DNA of 64,000 bases, from the NCBI RefSeq assembly GCF_003946045.1, contig NZ_RHNW01000002.1, positions 62,001-126,000 on the forward strand, in the 5' to 3' direction. Numbering within the stretch: position 1 is the first letter of the stretch; the number at the start of each line of letters is the position of its first letter. A model generated the notes under the pieces. The model searched no databases. It had not been told where the DNA came from and was given only the letters and a program-made list of their open reading frames with translations. Below, piece by piece: positions 52,784 through 60,524 of this stretch. Both the position numbers and the translations under genes were made by a program. Origin of the DNA: Levilactobacillus mulengensis (lineage in GTDB: Bacteria; Bacillota; Bacilli; Lactobacillales; Lactobacillaceae).

Positions 52784-54015
52784 AGATCTAAGTGAACTTG
52801 CTTGGGGTCGGTCTTGACGATGATCTTGCCGTGGTGGATGGAGTAAAGCACTTCTGACCGTTGGTTCAAAGCGTTGTAGAAGTTATCATTATTCATCACA
52901 ACCAGGTTAGCTGGCTTGCCGACTTCGATGCCGTAGTGGTCGGTCACGTGCATGGCCTTGGCCCCATGGGTCGTCACAAATTGGTAAGAGTTCATGATGT
53001 CGTCGTAACCCATCATTTGCGTGACGTGAATCCCCATGTGTAGGGAATCCAGCATGTTGCCGTCGCCCATTGGGTACCATGGGTCCTTGATGTCATCTTC
53101 ACCGAAAGCCACGTTGACACCGGCTTCGTTCAATTCCTTAACCCGGGTTAAGCCACGACGCTTGGGATACGTGTCAAACCGTCCGCCCAAGTGGGTGTTG
53201 ATCAATGGGTTAGAAATCATGTTGATGTGTGACATTTGTAAGAGACGCATTAATTTGTAAGCATAAGCGTTGTTGTAAGACCCCATGGCCGTGGTGTGGC
53301 TGGCCGTCACTTGATCACCCAAGCCGGTTTCGAGGGCTAAGGTCGCCAACGTTTCCAACCCACGGGAAGCGGGGTCGTCGATTTCGTCACAGTGGGCGTC
53401 GACTAACTTGCCGTATTTTTGCGCCAATTCAACGGCGAAGTGTAGGGATTCGACACTGTATTCACGCGTGAATTCGAAATGAGGAATGGCCCCAATGACG
53501 TCGACGCCTAATTTGGCGGCCTGTTCCATCAATTCCTTACCATGAGGGAATGAGAGAATCCCTTCTTGGGGGAAGGCAACCAATTGGAGTTCGATGAAGT
53601 CTTTGACCTCGTCGCGCACTTCAATCAGGGCCTTCAAAGCGGTCAGGCTAGGGTCGGTGACGTCCACGTGGGAACGCACGAACTGAATCCCGTTGGCAGC
53701 TTGCCGTTCCAAAGCCTGGCGAGAACGGTTCTTGACGTCTTCGATGCTCAACGTCTTCTTCCGTTCTGACCAGATGCGAATTCCATCGAAGAGGGTCCCG
53801 GATTGGTTCCATTCGGGGTCCCCCGCCGTCATCGTACTGTCCAAATGGACGTGTGGATCAACGAATGGTGGCAATACCAATTTACCCTTGGCATCAATCA
53901 CCTGTTCATTATCTTTTGGTTCTAAATGGTCAGCGATGGCGGTAAACTTCCCGTCCTCGATGCGAATATCTTGTGGCTGCTTTGCGTTTTCGATGTGCCC
54001 TTGTTGAATTAACAT
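52780..54015 (-). CDS. codA: Cytosine deaminase
   Basis: 411-residue amidohydrolase, similar in plan to E. coli CodA. It converts cytosine to uracil and ammonia. Metal ligands: FVDPHVHLDSTMTAG with the WNQSGTLFDGI stretch that follows it, the His in VDAHCDEIDD (with Glu of the proton shuttle), HTTAMGSYNNAYAYK, and the Asp in GEDDIKDPWYPMGDGN. E. coli has GHDDVFDPWYPLG at that last site, so His is Glu here. The start is the ATG at 54015 after AGGAGG. No codB permease gene is adjacent. Its stop codon lies in a structured-repeat end. Confidence 0.93.
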   Translation of the reverse strand: MLIQQGHIENAKQPQDIRIEDGKFTAIADHLEPKDNEQVIDAKGKLVLPPFVDPHVHLDSTMTAGDPEWNQSGTLFDGIRIWSERKKTLSIEDVKNRSRQALERQAANGIQFVRSHVDVTDPSLTALKALIEVRDEVKDFIELQLVAFPQEGILSFPHGKELMEQAAKLGVDVIGAIPHFEFTREYSVESLHFAVELAQKYGKLVDAHCDEIDDPASRGLETLATLALETGLGDQVTASHTTAMGSYNNAYAYKLMRLLQMSHINMISNPLINTHLGGRFDTYPKRRGLTRVKELNEAGVNVAFGEDDIKDPWYPMGDGNMLDSLHMGIHVTQMMGYDDIMNSYQFVTTHGAKAMHVTDHYGIEVGKPANLVVMNNDNFYNALNQRSEVLYSIHHGKIIVKTDPKQVHLDL

Positions 54016-54046
54016 GCGCGTTAACCTGCCTCCTAAATTTCAATCT

Positions 54047-54352
54047 TTAATAAAATCCCGGAATGGTCAAGCCCAACGCTAACAGGGAGCCGTCCGTGAC
54101 AATGCCCGCAATAACGGCAATAATGACTACCGTCGCCGGTATCAGTGCCCATCGTGGCCCCCGTCGTGCCGAGTGAACCAACCCATACAAGCTTATCACA
54201 GTTAGTCCCAATCCGAGCGTTAAAGTCAGTGGTTCGTTGGGAATTACCAAATAAAGCTGGTCAAAGGCTCCGGCAATGGCCACCCAACTCGCCACCGCCC
54301 CAATGAAACTCCATTCTAAAACCAGTCGCGCCCCGAATGTCATGTCCCCCAT
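54047..54352 (-). CDS. Small integral membrane protein
   Basis: About 101 residues with four hydrophobic segments (VLEWSFIGAVASWVAIAGAF, LTLTLGLGLTVISLYGLVH, WALIPATVVIIAVIAGIV, LLALGLTIPGFY) and a short basic loop SARRGPR. No family recognised. The start is uncertain: 54352 (ATGGGGGAC) or 54343, both next to a run of Gs. It lies 31 bp upstream of codA in the same direction, so co-transcription with the deaminase is likely. Confidence 0.65.
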   Translation of the reverse strand: MGDMTFGARLVLEWSFIGAVASWVAIAGAFDQLYLVIPNEPLTLTLGLGLTVISLYGLVHSARRGPRWALIPATVVIIAVIAGIVTDGSLLALGLTIPGFY

Positions 54353-54461
54353 CCCCCTTTTGCTTGTTGCTGAACTATCTGTAGTGTTTAGTAGCAATTT
54401 TTCTACATTCTATGCTATCCTAAATCTAATCAATTTATGAAAACGGAGGTCTGATTACATT

Positions 54462-55277
54462 ATGCTAAATTCTTATCCCCAAGCTCTCACCATCGCCGGG
54501 TCCGATAGCGATGGTAGCGCCGGCATGCAGGCTGATCTGCACACCTTCTTCGCCCGTCACGTCTATGGTGCGTCCGTCATTACCGCCTGTGTGGCGGGGA
54601 ATTCTTACGGGATCCACGCGAGCGTGCCGATGCCAACCGACTTTATTGATCAAGAGTTCGCTGACCTAGCTGACGACTACCACATTCGTGCCGCCAAGAC
54701 GGGGATGCTCGCCGATTCCGAACTGATCGAAGATGTGGTCAAGAATTATCAGGCCGCCGATTTTGGCCCCTTAGTGGTCGACCCCGTCATCATGACGAAG
54801 CACGGTAACCAGTTGTTAGAGGAAAGTGCCTTTAACACCCTGCGGACAAAATTAATTCCGCTGGCAACCGTCCTGACACCAAACTTTTACGAAGTCCAAA
54901 AAATTGCTGAAATGACGATCAACAGCGACGCCGACATGATTGCCGCCGCCAAGAAAATGCAGGCCATGGGTGCCAAAAACGTGGTCGCCAAGGGCAGTCA
55001 CGCCGACACTAACCAACAAGCCGTCCGGGACTATGTGCTCCTCGAGTCCGGCGAAGGCTTCTGGCTCAGCGAACCCTACCACGAAACAGACCGGGTCAAC
55101 GGTACCGGCGACTCACTGTCCGCCTGCATCACGGCCGAGTTGGCCAAGGGCACGCCGATGAAGACCGCCATTGCCATTGCCAAGCAGTTCGTGAACACCG
55201 CCATCGGGAGTCCGATTGAGGTGGGCCACAAGTTCGGCCCCATCAACCACTGGGCCGCCCAGCAACGCGAATACTAA
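54462..55277 (+). CDS. thiD: Hydroxymethylpyrimidine/pyridoxine kinase (ThiD/PdxK family)
   Basis: 271-residue ribokinase-fold kinase. ALTIAGSDSDGSAGMQADLHT at the N-terminus, TGMLADSELI, VVDPVIMTKHGNQLL, LTPNFYEV, and the catalytic Asp in DRVNGTGDSLSACITAEL are the family marks. The substrate is either hydroxymethylpyrimidine phosphate (thiamin) or pyridoxine/pyridoxal (B6). Many lactobacilli keep such a gene for B6 salvage, and no thiamin genes are nearby, so pyridoxal kinase is the better guess. The start follows CGGAGG. A strong terminator follows. Confidence 0.9.
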   Translation: MLNSYPQALTIAGSDSDGSAGMQADLHTFFARHVYGASVITACVAGNSYGIHASVPMPTDFIDQEFADLADDYHIRAAKTGMLADSELIEDVVKNYQAADFGPLVVDPVIMTKHGNQLLEESAFNTLRTKLIPLATVLTPNFYEVQKIAEMTINSDADMIAAAKKMQAMGAKNVVAKGSHADTNQQAVRDYVLLESGEGFWLSEPYHETDRVNGTGDSLSACITAELAKGTPMKTAIAIAKQFVNTAIGSPIEVGHKFGPINHWAAQQREY

Positions 55278-55285
55278 TTGGTTCC

Positions 55286-55313
55286 AAGCCCAGCCCATTT
55301 CGGCTGGGCTTTT
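55286..55313 (+). terminator. Rho-independent terminator
   Basis: AAGCCCAGCC...GGCTGGGCTTTT directly after the thiD-like gene. Confidence 0.92.
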
Positions 55314-55349
55314 CGTTTACCCTTTTACATTGCCCGTTGTCATCACTTC

Positions 55350-55537
55350 GCCTGCGGCTGCCAGATAGCTCCGCTCCTGTGGGGCAACCTCCGAAGCCTG
55401 AGAAGCGGTCTTCGGAGGCGCCTTGAAATCTCGCAGAGTCCACGAGCTTCCAAGGTCGTCCCGTGCTGTAAGGCCGAGAAAATTCACTCGGTCTAACACC
55501 ACCGACACAGGGCTACGTATCTGTCCTCCTCCGGCTC
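55350..55537 (-). repeat. Structured repeat, class C (copy 33)
   Basis: Minus strand: GCCGGAGGAGGACAGATACG start, CCGCAGGC end. Core CCCTGTGTCGGTGGTG, GACCGAG...CTCGG hairpin, CCTTGGAAGCTCG, TCCGAAGACCGCTTCTCAGGC with CTTCGGA. The outer stem (ACAGATA against TATCTGG) is partly worn. Confidence 0.88.
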
Positions 55538-55654
55538 CGTTAACAAAACGACCAATGTAAAAGTATCCGCTTCGTGGTCGTATCGTGACCACTAGTCATT
55601 GGTATTCGTGTCTCGACGTCAACTATCAAACATCCATCGGTAAAAGTAATCCTG

Positions 55655-55848
55655 TCCGTTCCCGGCGGCGGATTCAAGACGCTCTGCTGTGGGGACCGGC
55701 GCCAGCCTGAGAAGCGGTCTGGCGCCTCGCCTTGAAACCTCGCAAAGACCGCGAGTTTCCAAGGTCGTCCCGTGCTCTAAACTGAGAAAAGCACTCAGTT
55801 AAGACCACCGACACAGCTGCCCGTATTGATCCGCCTCTGATCACTCAC
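55655..55848 (-). repeat. Structured repeat, inner B form (copy 34)
   Basis: Minus strand from GTGATCAGAGGCGGATC to GCCGCCGGGAACGG. Core CAGCTGTGTCGGTGGTC, ACTGAG/CTCAGT, CTTGGAAACTCGCGG with GAGGTTTCAAG, and GCGCCAGACCGCTTCTCAGGC. No outer stem. Confidence 0.88.
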
Positions 55849-56035
55849 AACGACCATGACATCTTCACAGTCGTGGAGCCAAACATTAGCCGCCAAATAT
55901 GCGGTTGTCACAAATGTATCCGCCTTGCTTGGCAGTCCTCTTCCATAATCTTATGCATATCACAATGTTAAGTTCAAAACCAAGCCACTGACATTGGTTT
56001 AGCCAATCCAAACTAAACTGGTGCTAGGTGGCTGT

Positions 56036-56098
56036 TGCCGCGGAGCCGGAGGTGGTCAGATACGAAGGCTGTGTCAGTGGTGTTTGCTGAGATGAGGC
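56036..56098 (+). repeat. Structured repeat, class C left fragment (copy 35)
   Basis: GCCGCGGAGCCGGAGGTGG, GGCTGTGTCAGTGGTG, then broken at TTTGCTGAGA. Nearly identical to the left part of copy 37. Confidence 0.88.
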
Positions 56099-56164
56099 CA
56101 ACAATTATAGTTACCGAAATATCCTTTAAAATTCAAAAACAAGCCACCGGTATTGGTTTAACCA

Positions 56165-56375
56165 ATGTCAGTGGAGCTGGGGGCTGGTGGGGTGGCGAGG
56201 CCTGTGTCGGTGGTGTTGGCTGAGGTTCTTTCTCAGCCTACAGCACGGATGACCTTTGAGACTTGCGCCTTTCAAGGCTCAAAGGCAAGATACAAGACCG
56301 CTTCTCAGGCTTGTATCGGTCCCCTCAGGTGCTGTCCACCCCACCAACCGCAAGCGCAACAACCATTCCATAACA
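56165..56375 (+). repeat. Structured repeat, class C variant (copy 36)
   Basis: Outer stem GGTGGGGTGG/CCACCCCACC. Core CCTGTGTCGGTGGTG, GGCTGAGG...CTCAGCC, CCTTTGAGACTTGCG with GGCTCAAAGG, and AAGACCGCTTCTCAGGCTT. The ends are GGGGGCTGG and AACCGCAAGC, not the usual pair. Confidence 0.88.
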
Positions 56376-56424
56376 ACACACTTTAACCAATCCAAGCCAC
56401 ACCGGTGTTAGGCGGTTGTTGCCG

Positions 56425-56608
56425 CGGAGCCGGAGGTGGTCAGATGCGAAGGCTGTGTCGGTGGTGTTGGCTGAGGTTTTTTCTCAGCCTACAGCACGGG
56501 ATGACCTTTAAGACTTGCGCCCCTCAAGGCTTAAAGGCAAGCTGGCAGACCGCCCCCTGGCTGGAAGCGGTCCCCACAGCCTGAAGTGTCTGAACCACCG
56601 CAGGCGAA
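56425..56608 (+). repeat. Structured repeat, class C (copy 37)
   Basis: Ends GCCGGAGG and CCGCAGGC. Outer stem GGTGGTCAGA against TCTGAACCACC with a slipped base. GGCTGTGTCGGTGGTG, GGCTGAGG/CCTCAGCC-type hairpin, CCTTTAAGACTTGCGCC with GGCTTAAAGG (compensated G-C to A-T), and GCAGACCGCCCCCTGGCTGG. Ends 15 bp before the small ORF stop. Confidence 0.92.
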
Positions 56609-56622
56609 GCAAGAAACGCCGC

Positions 56623-56802
56623 CTACCACCGGTCGGGGCGCCAGGTGCGGCCGTCTACCTCGCCGCGCAACTGGTCACTTCGCCGTTCCTGTTCACGTAC
56701 CAATTCGGCCAATGCCAGCCAAAACGCCCGGTCGGTGAACTTCCCCTGCTGTTCGGCTAATTTATCAATTTGAAGTTGGAGCCATTGTGAATGTTCAGTC
56801 AT
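56623..56802 (-). CDS. Small hypothetical protein, 59 residues
   Basis: Begins MTEHSQWLQLQIDKLAEQQG and ends DGRTWRPDRW. Helical and charged, with five tryptophans. The ATG overlaps the last codons of the oxidoreductase gene (8 bp), so translation is probably coupled. I do not recognise the family. The overlap, the length and the coding-like base use make a real gene likely. Confidence 0.7.
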   Translation of the reverse strand: MTEHSQWLQLQIDKLAEQQGKFTDRAFWLALAELVREQERRSDQLRGEVDGRTWRPDRW

Positions 56803-57490
56803 CTTCCTGCTCCTTAATCAGCGACAAGGTGTCCGCCAAAGCGTCGATATCATCTTTTTGTTGGGCAAATTCGGCTTCGATCAGTCGGCCGGTTGCCTGT
56901 TGTTCCGGCGGCAATTGCTTGATCATTTCTGGCAAACGTTCGGCAAACCAGGCCTGGCGGTCGCCCAAACTGTCAGGCTGCTCTTGCGTCAGGTAGCGCT
57001 GGTAGTCCACCACCAATTGGAGTTTTTCGGGCTCTTCAAGGTAGGCAAACTGGTGAATGGCGAAGATGGGCAGCCAGGTCATTTTGGCCCGTTCGGCAAC
57101 TGCGGCTAATGGCGCTAAGGCCGCGTCCAACGTGATTTGCTCGGCACCGCCCCGTTGAAAGGCCTTGCCCGGCATCCCGGTGGTCACCACGATACCCAAT
57201 TCCTTATCGGCCAAGGGGTAGCGGTGGTCGCCATACACGAACGTCCGGGTCAACACGGTGTCCTCCCACTGCTTGAGGCCTGCGGGGGCCGCGTACCAAT
57301 ACAAAGGAAATTGTAAAATAATGCGGTCGGCGTGACGCAATTGATCCTGTTCCTTCGCCACATCTAGGGTTGGTTGACTTTCAATATGCTCCCAAATAAT
57401 GTCCTCATTCGCTGGCAGACTCGCCTTCAAAAATTGTTGGCTGGTCGAATCCGCCAGGTGGGGATGCGAGACTAACACGAGGGTCGTCAT
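56795..57490 (-). CDS. NAD(P)H-dependent oxidoreductase, flavodoxin-like fold
   Basis: 231 residues. N-terminal TLVLVSHPHLADSTSQQFLK flavin loop, then RIILQFPLYWYAAPAGLKQW with DTVLTRTFVYG and GIVVTTGMPGKAF, as in KefF/MdaB/NQO1-type FMN quinone reductases. The enzyme should reduce quinones or similar acceptors with two electrons from NAD(P)H. The C-terminal 50 residues are extra helical sequence. Its stop overlaps the start of the 59-residue ORF. It is divergent from the SDR gene at 57667. Confidence 0.92.
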   Translation of the reverse strand: MTTLVLVSHPHLADSTSQQFLKASLPANEDIIWEHIESQPTLDVAKEQDQLRHADRIILQFPLYWYAAPAGLKQWEDTVLTRTFVYGDHRYPLADKELGIVVTTGMPGKAFQRGGAEQITLDAALAPLAAVAERAKMTWLPIFAIHQFAYLEEPEKLQLVVDYQRYLTQEQPDSLGDRQAWFAERLPEMIKQLPPEQQATGRLIEAEFAQQKDDIDALADTLSLIKEQEDD

Positions 57491-57583
57491 GGCCTCAGCT
57501 CCTTTTCTATTTTCTCTAGAACTACTGTATCACAAAATAGTGAAACGACTGAAACCAACGCCCGGTTAGTTTGACTATTTTTG

Positions 57584-57597
57584 TGAAACCGTTTACA
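57584..57597. promoter_or_regulatory. cre site (CcpA)
   Basis: TGAAACCGTTTACA matches the consensus TGWAANCGNTNWCA at all 14 positions. It covers the -35 region of the SDR promoter, so it should repress. Confidence 0.8.
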
Positions 57598-57620
57598 AAA
57601 ATAATGAACTCCTGTATAAT
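57592..57620 (+). promoter_or_regulatory. Promoter of the SDR gene
   Basis: TTTACA and TATAAT with a 17-bp spacer, 47 bp from the SDR start. The -35 lies inside the cre site. Confidence 0.75.
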
Positions 57621-57666
57621 TGCTCGCTGATCAAACGATTAACTTAATTCAAGGAGGAACACACAT

Positions 57667-58428
57667 ATGGCAATTCAGTGGGACGTACAAGGTAAGAGCG
57701 TCATCATCACCGGTGGTGCGGGCGGCATCGGCTTCGGCATGGCAACGGCCTTCGTTAAGGCGGGCGCGCAGGTTTTAATCGTCGACGTGAACGACGAACA
57801 TCTCCAGGCCGCTGCGAAAAAATTGGCCGCCTTTGGCACAATTGAGACGCTGAACGTGGATATTTCTACATACGAGAATGACCAAAAAATCATTGAAACG
57901 GCCATCACCAAATTTGGCAAGCTGGACGTGTTGATCAACAACGCCCACGCTTCCCGGCAAAAGCCGTTTGACCAGCTGACCGACGATGACTTTGCGTTGT
58001 CCTTTAATACTAGCTTCAACCCAACGCGGCATTTGATGCAATTGGCACATGAACCCTTGAAAGCCACGCAGGGTTGCGTCATCAACTTTGCCTCCGGTGC
58101 CGGCATTCGCGGCCAACAAACGCAGGCGGCCTACGCTGCGGCTAAGGAAGCCATCCGGGGATTGACCCGTGTCGTCGCCCACGAATGGGCCCCCGATGGC
58201 ATTCGCCTGAACATCATTTCCCCCATCGCTGAAACCGAGGGCGTCAAGCAGTGGCATCAGGCTGCGCCGGAACAATACGACCACTTGGTCAACAGCATTC
58301 CGCTGCACCGCCTGGGTGACCCTGAACAAGATATCGGTTCCGTCGCCCTCTTCCTCGCCAGCAGCGCCAGCGCCTACATGACAGGCCAAACGCTGATGGT
58401 CGACGGTGGCGACATTCAAATGTATTAA
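57667..58428 (+). CDS. Short-chain dehydrogenase/reductase
   Basis: 253-residue classical SDR. Cofactor loop TGGAGGIGFG (residues 15-24), NNAHAS in place of NNAG, catalytic Ser in NFASGAG, Tyr/Lys in AYAAAKEA, and the C-terminal MVDGGDIQMY. The acidic residue after strand 2 (VDVND) favours NAD. The substrate cannot be assigned. Start after AAGGAGG. The perfect cre site in the promoter suggests induction when preferred sugar is gone, consistent with use of an alternative alcohol or polyol. Terminator follows. Confidence 0.93.
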   Translation: MAIQWDVQGKSVIITGGAGGIGFGMATAFVKAGAQVLIVDVNDEHLQAAAKKLAAFGTIETLNVDISTYENDQKIIETAITKFGKLDVLINNAHASRQKPFDQLTDDDFALSFNTSFNPTRHLMQLAHEPLKATQGCVINFASGAGIRGQQTQAAYAAAKEAIRGLTRVVAHEWAPDGIRLNIISPIAETEGVKQWHQAAPEQYDHLVNSIPLHRLGDPEQDIGSVALFLASSASAYMTGQTLMVDGGDIQMY

Positions 58429-58453
58429 ATGATTGCTGCTCAACTTAATAGGT

Positions 58454-58492
58454 GGCCGTCACGCTGAGTGTTTTCTGCGTGGCGGCTTTTTG
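58454..58492 (+). terminator. Rho-independent terminator
   Basis: GCCGTCACGC...GCGTGGCGGCTTTTT after the SDR gene. Confidence 0.88.
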
Positions 58493-58611
58493 AGTTGCAT
58501 CCTTAGATTCAGAGAAGCAGACTACCCGGCCTAACCCAATCCGTGACTTGAAAACACCACAGTCACCCACCAGTCAAGCACAAGAATACCGAAAATGGGC
58601 GGCTAGTATCA

Positions 58612-58800
58612 GTGACCAGAGGCGGATCAAGTTGGTCAGCTGTGTCGGTGGTGTTGGTCGGGGGGACTTCCCGACCTAGACCACGGGACGACCTTGGAAA
58701 CTCGCGCACTTCAGCGAGGTTTCAAGGCGAGCTGGAAGACCGCCCCTTAGGCTGGAAGCGGTCCCCACAGCAGGGCAACTTGAATCCGCCGCCGGGAACG
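58612..58800 (+). repeat. Structured repeat, inner B form (copy 38)
   Basis: GTGACCAGAGGCGGATC start, CAGCTGTGTCGGTGGTG, GGTCGGG/CCCGACC hairpin (compensated), CCTTGGAAACTCGCG with GAGGTTTCAAGG, GGAAGACCGCCCC, CCCCACAGCAGGGC, GCCGCCGGGAACG end. Confidence 0.9.
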
Positions 58801-58870
58801 ACCAGCTATCTGCCACCCATTTTCGGCCAAAAGAAAAACGCCTAGCTGAAACACTAGACGTTACCCAAAA

Positions 58871-59020
58871 TTAACTTAACCGACGATTTGAATCGTCATG
58901 GAATTTGTCACGAGTTGCCAGATGCTTGCTCTTCTTACGGAAAGCATTCCGGTTATTCAGGTACAACTGACTAACCCCGGCAATCAAAATAATCATGATA
59001 ATAATAGCTACTGCATGCAT
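58871..59020 (-). CDS. Small single-span membrane protein, 49 residues
   Basis: Begins MHAVAIIIMIILIAGVSQLY, one hydrophobic helix, followed by a basic cytoplasmic tail (NRNAFRKKSKHLATRDKF). A strong GGGGGG site lies 8 bp before the ATG. No family recognised. The positive-inside rule puts the tail in the cytoplasm. It is co-directional with the 105-residue membrane protein upstream, 108 bp apart. Confidence 0.68.
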   Translation of the reverse strand: MHAVAIIIMIILIAGVSQLYLNNRNAFRKKSKHLATRDKFHDDSNRRLS

Positions 59021-59128
59021 CACAATTCCCCCCGTCAACATTAGGTTACAAATATATTATCCTAATGTTACAGGAAGATTGCAAGTTGTGTGAACTAGTC
59101 GTAACGAATTCTTGATAATTTTAGCGAT

Positions 59129-59446
59129 TTACTTACTTTCTGACTGACTCTTTGCGCGACTTGATGATTTCTGTTCGGACTCTTTTTTCTCGGATTCCTT
59201 TTTCTCTTTGTGCTTCTTTTGAACCTTACGAACCTGATCCGAAATCTGGGTTGACGGATTAACCGTCTTTTTCCCGGACAAATTAGACACTGGGTAGGCA
59301 ATGAACAGGACCACGGCAGAGATAATTAAGTAACGAATATTTTTCTTGCGGTCGCCGAGCGCTTGTGTAATTTGGAAGAAATAATAGATTAGTAAAATAG
59401 CCGCGAAAAAGACAATAGCCTCGGCAACGATATGAACGACACCCAA
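59129..59446 (-). CDS. Small membrane protein with charged tail, 105 residues
   Basis: Two hydrophobic helices (AEAIVFFAAILLIYYFF and YLIISAVVLFIAYPVS) and a C-terminal 45-residue Lys/Glu/Ser-rich tail likely to be disordered and cytoplasmic or wall-exposed. The start codon is TTG, six bases after AGGAGGG. I do not recognise the family. It lies between the tRNA-Arg gene and the 49-residue membrane protein. Confidence 0.75.
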   Translation of the reverse strand: MGVVHIVAEAIVFFAAILLIYYFFQITQALGDRKKNIRYLIISAVVLFIAYPVSNLSGKKTVNPSTQISDQVRKVQKKHKEKKESEKKESEQKSSSRAKSQSESK

Positions 59447-59524
59447 GGGAAACCCTCCTTCTATGATTTAGCCTAACTTTACTGGAACGACGGTCCCCTG
59501 TCAACTGACGGTGCAGAACAGTGA

Positions 59525-59553
59525 TTGACACGGCTACGTTGCTTCTCTATAAT
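59525..59553 (+). promoter_or_regulatory. Consensus promoter of tRNA-Arg
   Basis: TTGACA and TATAAT separated by exactly 17 bp, 20 bp upstream of the tRNA. Confidence 0.9.
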
Positions 59554-59573
59554 TAAGGAGTTATTGGGATTTT

Positions 59574-59647
59574 GTCGCAATAGCTCAGCTGGATAGAGCA
59601 ACGGTCTTCTAAACCGTAGGTCGAGGGTTCGAACCTCTCTTGCGACA
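59574..59647 (+). tRNA. tRNA-Arg (anticodon TCT)
   Basis: Full cloverleaf: acceptor GTCGCAA/TTGCGAC, D arm GCTC...GAGC, anticodon stem ACGGT/ACCGT with loop CTTCTAA, T arm GAGGG-TTCGAAC-CTCTC. CCA is not encoded. Strong promoter before it and a terminator 21 bp after it, so it is a single-gene transcript. Confidence 0.97.
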
Positions 59648-59667
59648 TCACAATTAAATGGGTTATC

Positions 59668-59698
59668 AAAAAGGTTGGGACTAGGTCCCAACCTTTTT
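59668..59698 (+). terminator. Rho-independent terminator
   Basis: AAAAAGGTTGGGA...TCCCAACCTTTTT after tRNA-Arg; symmetric, so it may also serve the minus strand. Confidence 0.9.
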
Positions 59699-59721
59699 CG
59701 TATCTCTAAGTGTTCAATTCT

Positions 59722-59964
59722 TTAGTCTTCGTACTTGCCAACAACCGGTAAGTTCTTCAGAACCTTGCGACCGTGAGGCGACTTGCCATCGATCACACTG
59801 GTCAGTTCTTGACCGGCCAAGTTACCGTGGTGCTTGCCACCGGCCCAGGCTTCGACGCCGCTAACGTCGTATACGACGCCCGCAATCGCCACGTAGGCTG
59901 GTTGGCCGTCTTGACCGTTAAACTTCGCTAATTCTGCTTGGTTGAAAACTTTTTCTTCACTCAC
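59722..59964 (-). CDS. Cytochrome b5-like heme-binding domain protein
   Basis: 80 residues, a single small cytochrome b5-like domain: VFNQAELAKFNGQDGQPAYV, then AIAGVVYDVSG, W-x-G-G-K-H-H-G-N-L-A-G and a second His in GKSPHGRKVL. The two histidine regions correspond to the heme ligand loops of the fold, but the classical HPGG is KHHG. The start is the GTG at 59964, correctly spaced from GGCGGTGA; 59973 is a weaker choice. Role unknown. Lactobacilli do not make heme, so any heme would be imported. Confidence 0.87.
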   Translation of the reverse strand: MSEEKVFNQAELAKFNGQDGQPAYVAIAGVVYDVSGVEAWAGGKHHGNLAGQELTSVIDGKSPHGRKVLKNLPVVGKYED

Positions 59965-60073
59965 ACAAATCACCGCCTAATAGATTTACCCTTATCGTAA
60001 ACTGAGTTGCCAAACAATACAAGTAATTCGCTTGTCAGGTGATAACCTTGCTTTCGCTTTTAAATTTGGACGC

Positions 60074-60107
60074 AAAAAAACCACTAACCGAAGTCAGTGG
60101 TTTTTTA
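60074..60107 (-). terminator. Terminator of the cold shock gene
   Basis: AAAACCACT...AGTGGTTTTTT hairpin 27 bp after the csp stop on the minus strand. Confidence 0.85.
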
Positions 60108-60133
60108 CTAAGCACGATTTAGGCTAATGTAAA

Positions 60134-60337
60134 TTAGTCAACTACCGTAACGTTAGCAGCTTGTGGGCCACGGTCGCCTTGTTCTACATCAAGGGATACG
60201 TGTTGGCCTTCTTCAAGAGTCTTGAAGCCTTCGCTGTTGATAGCGGAGAAGTGAACGAAAACGTCTGAGCCGTTTTCCAAAGTGATGAAGCCGTAACCTT
60301 TATCAGCGTTGAACCATTTAACAGTACCTTGTTCCAT
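60134..60337 (-). CDS. cspA: Cold shock protein
   Basis: 67-residue single-domain RNA chaperone. RNP1 KGYGFITL and RNP2 VFVHFSAI are present, after [18 protein letters not shown]. The start follows TGGAGG; an in-frame extension to 60406 is rejected. About 190 bp upstream is gene-free and could form a regulatory leader, as is common for csp genes. Confidence 0.96.
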   Translation of the reverse strand: MEQGTVKWFNADKGYGFITLENGSDVFVHFSAINSEGFKTLEEGQHVSLDVEQGDRGPQAANVTVVD

Positions 60338-60524
60338 AAGAATGAAACCTCCATGCGCATAGCGCAATAATATTTGCATTTGAAAGCTGGGGTAAAAAGG
60401 AGCCATTCTTATAAGAACGTCGAGCCTTTACTTCCGAACCATAAATACATTAGTCATAGAATAACAGGTATTCCCGAGAATAGCAAATGCAAAGTGTCGA
60501 AATCGGCAAACTTTTTAGCGACCC

